DNA of 64,000 nucleotides from Candidatus Zixiibacteriota bacterium (GTDB taxonomy: Bacteria; Zixibacteria; MSB-5A5; DG-27). The stretch covers positions 62,001 to 126,000 of the forward strand of contig JAUWHO010000027.1 of NCBI GenBank assembly GCA_030605835.1, written 5' to 3'. The notes under the pieces were generated by a model. It saw nothing but the letters and a program-made list of their open reading frames with translations. It made no database searches and had not been told where the DNA came from. The first letter of the stretch is position 1. Every line of letters begins with the position of its first letter. The position numbers and the translations under genes were made by a program. Positions 57,721 to 64,000 of this stretch are shown one piece after another.

Positions 57721-59375
57721 TCATCAAGAGAGCTCAATATCTTATTGAACTCTGAAGTGATGTTAATGCGTTGCCTTGCCCCCTCCTGGTTGAGAATTTC
57801 ACCTGAGAGTGAAGCGAAAAAGACCTTCCGTTTTCTACGCTTCTTCTTAGTTTTGGTCAGATATACAATTGACATGAGAGCATTATTGTCGAAGAGACGT
57901 GGCAAGGTGATTATGCAATTCAGCTGGCACTGTTCCAACATTTCGTCCCGCAGGCTCTGAAATGTCTCATTAGCAAAAAACCCATTGGGAAGTATTAAAC
58001 AGATACGTCCACCTTCTGCTTTAGCTAAGGCCAAGGCACGTCTAGCAAACAGCACGAAGTCCCATATTTTGTTCTCTAAGCCATACATCTTTTTGATAAA
58101 GTTGAGATTCGTTCCGCTATAAGATTTATTGCCGGGAGGATTGCTAATGACAACATCGAACCCCTGATCTTGAATCGTATTGGTTAAATCTTGCTCTTTG
58201 TATCTCCCTCGAAGGTAAGCTGAGGAGAACAAGCCGTTATGCTGAAAAACCTTGAATTGCTCGTGATGCATTGGTTCAAGCAATGTCAAGAAAGTCCTGG
58301 CGGTTGATACTGAGAAAGGGTCGATGTCGCAACCGATAAGCCTTTTCGACACGAAATCATCGAAGTCTTTTTGATCCACACCAACATAGGACATGACCTG
58401 ACCCAAGAACCCCGCCGACCCACAGGCAAAATCTATAACCGAATCCGAGAGTTCAGGTTTGACCAGATTAACCATGAAATTTATTACTTCATTAGGGGTT
58501 AGATAGCGGCCAAAGTTTTTGGGTCTCCAGCGATCCCCCTCTTTAACTCGGATGTCCATTCCCTCGCTTCGTCCCATGAAATTTCGTCCTACAAAGCGCC
58601 TATACGTATTTGCCGCGATAGAGCCTGCCTCCCGTGTCAAATCAAACCAATTGAGAACGCTTTTCACCGCAGAAACGTCACGGACCCTTGTAAAGAACTT
58701 CGAGACAACTTCATGTACATCGTATCCCAACACGGCGGACGTCATGATCTGGTTAAAAGCCATAATGGCAGCGTCATCGTTGGGGAAGTTCCCTAACTTT
58801 TTCACGACTCTGAAGAGGTTATCGTAGAAGTCATATAGTTGCTCTGACCGAGTGACGTCGGGCGCCAACGATTGGGCACCAACGGCCAGGGGCAATTGTC
58901 CTCTTGGTGCTTGAACAAATGTCTGGGTCTGTACTTGTAACTCCGACCATTCCAAATAACCATCAATTGGTTCCAAGTCTAAAGTCAAACCATCCTGTCT
59001 GACAATGATTCGAAACATTTGCGCCTTTTCCCCCGCAAAGACAGCTACAAATGGGACTGTCTGTTCCGTGACTTGCTTTCTCCTGTCAGGCATGAAATTG
59101 GTGGCGAAAAATTTCACCTGCTCTTTAGCTAACTCGAAATCTTTGCTCAACGTTTTTGCTTCTATTGCCAGAATTGGTGTATTACCGACTAAGATGAGAT
59201 AATCGGTCCTCTGTTCCCCCAAGTAAGTCTTTATCGGGAACTCCCGACAACGAACATCTGGACTTTTTGGGACTGCAAGATAGTCTAGAATTGGAGAGAC
59301 AACGTAGTCAGTGTATTCGGCTTCGTTATGACAGTATGTACTTAAGAGCCGACTAATTTGGCCGTTATGTTTCAA
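57717..59375 (-). CDS. Fused PD-(D/E)xK nuclease and N6-adenine methylase-like protein
   Basis: A 552-residue two-part protein. The N-terminal about 150 residues resemble the HsdR_N nuclease domain: RTDYLILVG with Asp58 and AIEAKTL with Glu72 and Lys74. The C-terminal part resembles type I HsdM: LTPNEVINFMVNLVKP, SAM motif I DFACGSAGFLG (about 315-324), IDPFSV, and motif IV as NPPG at 412-415. The usual base-flipping aromatic (NPPF or NPPY) is missing, so methylation activity is doubtful. It follows the S-like gene by two bases. It may act as nuclease plus structural partner of the methylase at 60190. Confidence 0.82.
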   Translation of the reverse strand: MKHNGQISRLLSTYCHNEAEYTDYVVSPILDYLAVPKSPDVRCREFPIKTYLGEQRTDYLILVGNTPILAIEAKTLSKDFELAKEQVKFFATNFMPDRRKQVTEQTVPFVAVFAGEKAQMFRIIVRQDGLTLDLEPIDGYLEWSELQVQTQTFVQAPRGQLPLAVGAQSLAPDVTRSEQLYDFYDNLFRVVKKLGNFPNDDAAIMAFNQIMTSAVLGYDVHEVVSKFFTRVRDVSAVKSVLNWFDLTREAGSIAANTYRRFVGRNFMGRSEGMDIRVKEGDRWRPKNFGRYLTPNEVINFMVNLVKPELSDSVIDFACGSAGFLGQVMSYVGVDQKDFDDFVSKRLIGCDIDPFSVSTARTFLTLLEPMHHEQFKVFQHNGLFSSAYLRGRYKEQDLTNTIQDQGFDVVISNPPGNKSYSGTNLNFIKKMYGLENKIWDFVLFARRALALAKAEGGRICLILPNGFFANETFQSLRDEMLEQCQLNCIITLPRLFDNNALMSIVYLTKTKKKRRKRKVFFASLSGEILNQEGARQRINITSEFNKILSSLDE

Positions 59376-59377
59376 TT

Positions 59378-60187
59378 TTACTTCTGGGTAGATATTGCGT
59401 TGATTTTTTTGAGTTCTCCAACGACCAACTTCTCCACATCCTGCACCATTTGAGAGAAATTGACCTTGATAGTCTCCTCTTGGTCAAAGAATTGATCTGT
59501 CTGGAGAATTCTATTTAACCATTTGTGAAAGCTCAGATAATTCGCCTTTACGGTTTTTTGGTCTAGGTCAGTTGGAATCGGAATGATAAGCTTCTTAATC
59601 TGGGTGAAACTTATCTCCACTCTGCCTGAAACCCCATTTATGTATCTTAGGACCTGCTTGTAACCAAATTGAGAGCACAGAAAGAGGCTCGTCCAGAATG
59701 GGGAGACACCCGCAAGTCTCAGGATATTAACGTGGTCGCCAATCGTGTAGTCTTCACTTGGCAGCAAAAAGACTGTATTTCTACCTATCGTCCCTTCTCC
59801 GGTTCTGTTAAAAAGAATGTCACCACTGCGAGGTTTTTTATCTTCGGAATTTCTGATGTCATCTTTCTTCACAAACAGTGGTAACTTGCAGTGAATGACT
59901 CCGTAATCTTGAACTGTTGTGGGAGATATATATTTCACCCCTCTCTTGCTGAATTTTCGTTTCGCGCCAGTTACGATTTTTCCATACGTGATATAGTCCA
60001 GATATTCCCCCAAATGGACAGATTTCACAAAAGCGGGATTAGTCTTCGGCAGATTCTTTAGGAACTTTTCGTTTTCGATGAGGTCCGGGTCCCAATAGTC
60101 AGGGTCCCATCGTTTTCCAAACAACTCCTCCTCAACGACCTCAGTCTTCATTGCCCCGGTTCTATAGAAGGTGAAATTGGGAGACAT
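59378..60187 (-). CDS. Restriction specificity subunit-like protein (HsdS half)
   Basis: A 269-residue protein resembling one target-recognition half of HsdS: VHLGEYLDYITYGK, KYISPTTVQDYG, SGDILFNRTGEGTIGR and the DHVNILRLAG strand, followed by an amphipathic C-terminal helix region (about 215-265) like the HsdS spacer. One TRD rather than two suggests that it dimerises or reads an asymmetric half-site. It is packed between the two methylase-type genes with two bases on either side. Confidence 0.8.
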   Translation of the reverse strand: MSPNFTFYRTGAMKTEVVEEELFGKRWDPDYWDPDLIENEKFLKNLPKTNPAFVKSVHLGEYLDYITYGKIVTGAKRKFSKRGVKYISPTTVQDYGVIHCKLPLFVKKDDIRNSEDKKPRSGDILFNRTGEGTIGRNTVFLLPSEDYTIGDHVNILRLAGVSPFWTSLFLCSQFGYKQVLRYINGVSGRVEISFTQIKKLIIPIPTDLDQKTVKANYLSFHKWLNRILQTDQFFDQEETIKVNFSQMVQDVEKLVVGELKKINAISTQK

Positions 60188-60189
60188 TA

Positions 60190-61113
60190 CTAATGTTTCC
60201 TTCCTCTTTTAGCTCCCATACTTTTCAACAACTCTCCAAAGTGAGTCTTAAGTTCATCCATATCATTCACCGGCGAGAGGTCTGCAAGAAATACCTGTGA
60301 ACGAAGATAAGCTGCACCGGTCTTGCCTCTGTTGAATTTACGCATAAACAATATCGAAGTCTTCGCATTAGCGCCTATCGACGCAAATACTCGCCTGGGG
60401 AGGCCAATTACCGCTTGGACATAACCTTTCGTCAATGCCCAATCTCTGATAGTCTGAGAACTCTCATTCGAAAAGAAGCCGTCCGGCAAAATAATCGCAA
60501 TTTGTCCCCCAGGCTTGCCCAGTTGCAAGAAGCGCTCGACAAAAAGTATCTCTATCGGAAACTTTTCTATTCTTCGGACCAGCTTCGGGTCTATGCCTAG
60601 GGTGTGCTTTCGTCCAAGTTGAAGTTCAAGGTTCTGTGCTGGTAGCCTAAACTGCTTAAGCCATGTATCATAGTGGGTTAAGGCATTGCGTAGCTTCCAG
60701 TCAGAGACTAGGTCGCTGACTCCGATACCTCCGAACGGTGGATTGCCAATCACCAAGTCGAATTGCCTAATTATCTTGTTAGGGTCCTTGGTGACCCGTT
60801 GGTCATTAGTATCAACCAAACCGTTCTGGATATAGAGGTGTCGGTCTAAGAGCTCTTTTAATCCGTTTTCCTCCCATTTTTTTTCAATTGCAGGGTCTTT
60901 GTCAATTCCAAATAGCTTATCAGTATCGCTTATGTTATTCCCCAGCGCATAGTGCAAGAACACGCCTTCTCCGCAAGCGGGGTCGATAATTCGGGGTCTG
61001 TTCCTGAATCTCCCACCCTGCAATATCTTGACCATCTCATACATAAACTGTACAACCACCAGTGGAGTAAAATATTGCCCCAAATCTTTCTTCTTGTTGA
61101 TTACCGTTTTCAT
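60190..61113 (-). CDS. N6-adenine DNA methylase
   Basis: A 307-residue methylase: LGQYFTPLVVVQFM at the N-terminus, SAM motif I IIDPACGEGVFL (about 42-53), and motif IV VIGNPPFGGIG with NPPF at 124-127, so the catalytic motif is intact. Later motifs PGGQIAIILPDGFFSNES and GLPRRVFA are typical of HsdM-like enzymes. No N-terminal bundle of long HsdM is present. It is first of the three-gene module and begins 47 bases after pyk. Base composition over 57717-61113 appears lower in GC than the neighbours, which suggests transfer. Confidence 0.85.
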   Translation of the reverse strand: MKTVINKKKDLGQYFTPLVVVQFMYEMVKILQGGRFRNRPRIIDPACGEGVFLHYALGNNISDTDKLFGIDKDPAIEKKWEENGLKELLDRHLYIQNGLVDTNDQRVTKDPNKIIRQFDLVIGNPPFGGIGVSDLVSDWKLRNALTHYDTWLKQFRLPAQNLELQLGRKHTLGIDPKLVRRIEKFPIEILFVERFLQLGKPGGQIAIILPDGFFSNESSQTIRDWALTKGYVQAVIGLPRRVFASIGANAKTSILFMRKFNRGKTGAAYLRSQVFLADLSPVNDMDELKTHFGELLKSMGAKRGRKH

Positions 61114-61160
61114 CTTTATCTAAATTTACCTAAGCTAATGACCTATGGCAAGCGAAAAAA

Positions 61161-62594
61161 CTAGCTGATCTCCTCCACCAGCATCAAATTCGTCTCCCCG
61201 GCTTCGCTGTGGGGGGAGCCTGCCAGAAAAACAACTCGGTCCCCCTTTTTTAGCAGACCGTTTTCTTTGAGGCTGTTTTTGGTCTCCTCTAACAGCCGGT
61301 CGAAGGACAGACCTTTCCTTATCCTTAAGGGGACTACCCCAAAGGATAAGGAGAGCTCCCTCTGAACCTTATCGCTGGTGGTCAAGGCCACAATCGGGGC
61401 GTGAGGACGAAAACGGCTCACCAATCGGGCAGTTCTGCCGGTTCTGGTGGGAGCGGCAATTACCTTCGCTGCCAGATTGGAGGCCATCTCGCAGGCGAAG
61501 AGGCTTAAGTTGTCGGCGATCTGGTGGTGCAGCGATCTGGCTTCTTCGCCGGGAATCTGATGCTGCCTGGGTTTGCTCTCGGTCGCGACTGCAACTTCAT
61601 TTAAGACTCTCACTGCTTCCACCGGATAACTCCCACAGGCGGTCTCGGCCGAGAGCATCAACGCATCGCTCCCCTCTAAGATGGCATTGGCGATGTCGGT
61701 TACCTCCGCCCTGGTGGGGCGGGGGCGTTCGATCATCGACTCCAATATCTGGGTGGCGGTGATCACCGGTTTCCCCAGTCGGTTACACCTTTCAATGATC
61801 AGTTTCTGGGCGGCGGGAACTTCAGCCAGTGGGATCTCGATCCCCAAATCCCCACGGGCCACCATCGCTCCGTCCGAAGCCTCAATGATCTCATCCAGGT
61901 TGTGTAAGGCTTCGTGCTTTTCGATCTTGGCAATAATGAAAACATCTTTGCCCTGAGCGTCTACAACTCTTCTCGCCCTCTTTACATCCGCTGCCTCCCG
62001 GACAAACGAGAGCGCCACGAAATCGAATCCCGTTTTCAGCCCCAAAAGCAGATATTGTCTGTCCCGCCGGGTGAAGGCCTCCACATTCAGGCGCACCCCG
62101 GGAACGTTCACCCCTTGTTGTTCCTTTAAAATCCCTCCAGTTACCACCTGGCAGTGCACCTCGGTGGGAGTGGTCTTCTCCACCTTCAACTCTAAATTAC
62201 CGTCGCTTAAAAAGATTCTGGTTCCCTTCTTGACGTCATTTGGCAGACCTTTGTAGCTGATTTGAACCTTGATGTCATTCCCTAAGACTCTTCTGATCGT
62301 TAGAGTGAATTCCTTACCTGGGATGAGCTCTACCTCTCGGTTTGGAAACTTGCCGATCCGGATTTTGGGCCCCGGCAAATCCTGAAGTATTCCGATAATT
62401 CGGTCCAGCCTCCTGGCGCTCTTTTTAATGTTTCTGAAGTCTCGCAAGTGCTGTTTCGGGGTCCCGTGGGAGAAGTTCAAACGCGCTACGTCCATGCCGG
62501 CCCTGATCAGTCTCTCCAAAATCTCAGGAGGGCGACTGGAGGGTCCAATGGTGCAGACGATCTTGGTCCGATTCCAGTTCACAGGTGCTGACAT
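61161..62594 (-). CDS. pyk: Pyruvate kinase
   Basis: A 477-residue pyruvate kinase: RTKIVCTIGPSSRPP, GMDVARLNFSHG, ARGDLGIEIP, the signature VITATQILESMIERPRPTRAEVTD in short form and a C-terminal allosteric domain ending in the EAGETNLMLVEEI segment. The active-site lysine is in IAKIEKHEAL. It makes pyruvate and ATP in glycolysis. It follows plsY by 17 bases and precedes the restriction-type module. Confidence 0.95.
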   Translation of the reverse strand: MSAPVNWNRTKIVCTIGPSSRPPEILERLIRAGMDVARLNFSHGTPKQHLRDFRNIKKSARRLDRIIGILQDLPGPKIRIGKFPNREVELIPGKEFTLTIRRVLGNDIKVQISYKGLPNDVKKGTRIFLSDGNLELKVEKTTPTEVHCQVVTGGILKEQQGVNVPGVRLNVEAFTRRDRQYLLLGLKTGFDFVALSFVREAADVKRARRVVDAQGKDVFIIAKIEKHEALHNLDEIIEASDGAMVARGDLGIEIPLAEVPAAQKLIIERCNRLGKPVITATQILESMIERPRPTRAEVTDIANAILEGSDALMLSAETACGSYPVEAVRVLNEVAVATESKPRQHQIPGEEARSLHHQIADNLSLFACEMASNLAAKVIAAPTRTGRTARLVSRFRPHAPIVALTTSDKVQRELSLSFGVVPLRIRKGLSFDRLLEETKNSLKENGLLKKGDRVVFLAGSPHSEAGETNLMLVEEIS

Positions 62595-62611
62595 ATACTT
62601 CTCCTAAGACG

Positions 62612-63241
62612 TTACCCCTTTCCTCCGAATTTCCCTTCAGTGCCCTTGAGGAGTCGTTTGATATTGGAGCGATGGGTGAGCAGTATCAAAACCGAGAGAA
62701 CTATCGTAAGATAGACGAATTCCGTCCGCACTTCCAGACCGAAGCCATATTTCTCGACTAAAATCGCCACCGCCATAAATATCACCGCTGTGATCGAGCC
62801 TAAGGAGATATAACGGGTGAGAGCTACCACAAGAACGAAGAAGAGGAAGGCGCCGGCGGCCTCAAGCGGGAGCAAGGAGAAAAGCACCCCGGCGCCGGTG
62901 CCGACACCTTTACCCCCTTTGAATCCTATCCAGACCGGGAAGATGTGTCCCGATATCGCCACCGCCCCTCCCAGGATTTTCGTCATCGTCAAAGAGAGAG
63001 GGGAGGTGTGGGAGAAAATCGCTGCAACAACCAGGACCGCTAAGACCCCCTTTCCGGCGTCGAGCAGAAGACAGACGACGCCCGGAATAGGACCCAGAAT
63101 CCTGAAAGTGTTCGCGGCTCCAACGTTGCCGCTCCCGACGTTGCGAACGTCAACCCCTTTCAAGATCCTTCCCATCAACAGGGCAGTGGGGATGGAACCG
63201 ACAAGGTAAGAAAGCGTAATTATGGGGATAAGCGACAACAC
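62612..63241 (-). CDS. plsY: Glycerol-3-phosphate acyltransferase
   Basis: A 209-residue polytopic PlsY: YLVGSIPTALLMGR, the GSGNVGAANTFR phosphate-binding loop and GFKGGKGVGTGAGV. It transfers acyl from acyl-phosphate (made by PlsX) to glycerol-3-phosphate. It starts with GTG at 63239-63241, which cannot be moved downstream without losing the family N-terminus. The promoter at 63248-63276 puts the transcription start at or next to this GTG, implying a leaderless mRNA. Confidence 0.94.
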   Translation of the reverse strand: MLSLIPIITLSYLVGSIPTALLMGRILKGVDVRNVGSGNVGAANTFRILGPIPGVVCLLLDAGKGVLAVLVVAAIFSHTSPLSLTMTKILGGAVAISGHIFPVWIGFKGGKGVGTGAGVLFSLLPLEAAGAFLFFVLVVALTRYISLGSITAVIFMAVAILVEKYGFGLEVRTEFVYLTIVLSVLILLTHRSNIKRLLKGTEGKFGGKG

Positions 63242-63247
63242 CGCTTC

Positions 63248-63276
63248 AATCTAAACCTCGTCATGGTGTTGGTCAA
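63248..63276 (-). promoter_or_regulatory. Sigma70-like promoter of the plsY-pyk-gpsA-dxs-nadK operon
   Basis: TTGACC (63276-63271), 17-base spacer, TAGATT (63253-63248) on the minus strand. The -10 box ends six bases from the plsY start codon. Confidence 0.7.
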
Positions 63277-63474
63277 GTGATTATCCTCACAAAGCCAAAC
63301 CGGGCGCCGTTAAAAGAGTTGTGAAATCAGGAATGCGGAAAGGGTTTCCTATCCACTCCCAGGGCAGAAGCTGCCAGAATTAAGCGAATGAATCATTGTC
63401 GGTCCCTGCAGATCGGAAGAGCACAAAAGCTGGCCTCGTTTAACTAAGCTCCCAACGACAGGTTCAAAAAAGAC

Positions 63475-63502
63475 TTGATTCGAGGTCGTTTGGACATATA
63501 TT
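63475..63502 (+). promoter_or_regulatory. Promoter of the prolyl isomerase gene
   Basis: TTGATT (63475-63480), 16-base spacer, TATATT (63497-63502), 37 bases before the ATG. Confidence 0.6.
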
Positions 63503-63539
63503 GAATGCTTTGAATGTTAATCCGAATAAGGAGTATCCG

Positions 63540-64000
63540 ATGCGAAAGCTTGTTTTCCCCATTCTGTTATTTGTCCTCACGTCGACCACACTCTGTGCTT
63601 TCCTCTCTTGCGCCAAAAGAGAGATAGCCCTAGCCACCGTTGGGGAGGAGGTTATCACCGCCTCCGAGCTGGAGATAAAGATGAAGCAACAACCCACCAG
63701 ATTTTCGAGCTTCGCCGACGAGCTGGAGCGCAAAAGGAGGGTGCTGGAGGGAATGGCCGAACAGAGACTCTTGCTCAAAGGCGCCTACGAGAGGGGCTTC
63801 GACATCGATGAGGAGATCCTCTCCAAGCTTGAGCAGCAGGAGCCTAATCTCCTCCTGCAGCTTCTTTACGAGAGAGAGGTCACCTCCAAATCCAAGGTGA
63901 ACGAAGCCGATGTGAAGGACTTCTACAAGAAGCAGGGGGAGGAGATCAATATCCGACACATCCTGGTGAAATCCGAAGCGGTAGTGGACAGCCTCCACCA
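63540..64000 (+). CDS. SurA/parvulin-type peptidyl-prolyl isomerase, N-terminal part (3' truncated)
   Basis: The frame from ATG at 63540 stays open to the right edge (153 complete codons). An AAGGAG site precedes it. The N-terminus is a signal sequence ending FLSCAKRE, which may be a lipobox (LSC). Then comes a SurA_N-like helical region with LATVGEEVITASELE, RRVLEGMAEQRLLLKGAYERG in short form, VNEADVKDFYKK and, at the edge, INIRHILVKSE, the first strand of a parvulin domain. Such proteins fold exported or outer-membrane proteins. The remaining domain lies outside the window. Confidence 0.85.
   Translation, partial: MRKLVFPILLFVLTSTTLCAFLSCAKREIALATVGEEVITASELEIKMKQQPTRFSSFADELERKRRVLEGMAEQRLLLKGAYERGFDIDEEILSKLEQQEPNLLLQLLYEREVTSKSKVNEADVKDFYKKQGEEINIRHILVKSEAVVDSLH

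Overview
The window reads as a chromosomal segment of an uncultivated bacterium, most likely of the FCB superphylum (Zixibacteria-like candidate phyla). Three secreted proteins end in the YPNPFN-type C-terminal sorting domain typical of that group, promoters are of the ordinary TTGACA-N16/17-TAnnnT type, and core genes (fab cluster, pyr operon, dxs, pyk, rnc, rpmF) are bacterial. Almost everything lies on the minus strand. I saw no tRNA, rRNA, CRISPR array, phage or insertion sequence. The phylum call is inference.

Left edge (1-3700): the C-terminus of an AOS-family PLP enzyme and a YghO-like acyltransferase (possibly a serine palmitoyltransferase / ceramide synthase pair), then patatin phospholipase and fpg.

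3900-19313: the standout region. One minus-strand operon of 17 genes consists of the same four-gene membrane cassette repeated four times in the same order. Each cassette has (1) a signal peptide + FN3 + membrane-anchored cytosolic domain protein (DUF6754-like), (2) a six-TM protein, (3) a bitopic protein with a large extracytoplasmic domain and (4) another six-TM protein. The last cassette also carries a PAP2/Aur1-like phosphatase. The operon has a sigma70-like promoter, a leader of about 150 nt and an intrinsic terminator in front of the first gene, which suggests attenuation. I know of no described function for this system.

19300-31100: an EamA transporter, a secreted FG-GAP protein, a pyrR-pyrB-pyrC-yjbQ-mtnA operon, a secreted subtilase, and nfnA-nfnB (electron-bifurcating transhydrogenase). 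31700-40200: pmbA-tldD (TldD with a Tat signal), a secreted eight-repeat SBBP propeller protein between two copies of a hairpin repeat, btuB under a cobalamin riboswitch with its own terminator, and a DUF1573 protein.

40380-47930: yceD-rpmF-plsX-fabD-fabG-acpP-fabF-fabF-rnc. It lacks fabH, has two KAS II genes, and its promoter carries a perfect palindrome. 47990-53520: tetraheme cytochrome c, M20 peptidase, radical SAM/SPASM protein, and an orphan NtrC-type regulator overlapping a histidine phosphatase.

53650-63280: plsY-pyk-[restriction/modification module]-gpsA-xseB-dxs-nadK. An AT-richer three-gene DNA methylation/nuclease module sits inside this housekeeping operon and overlaps gpsA by four bases. 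The right edge holds the start of a SurA/parvulin-type prolyl isomerase.
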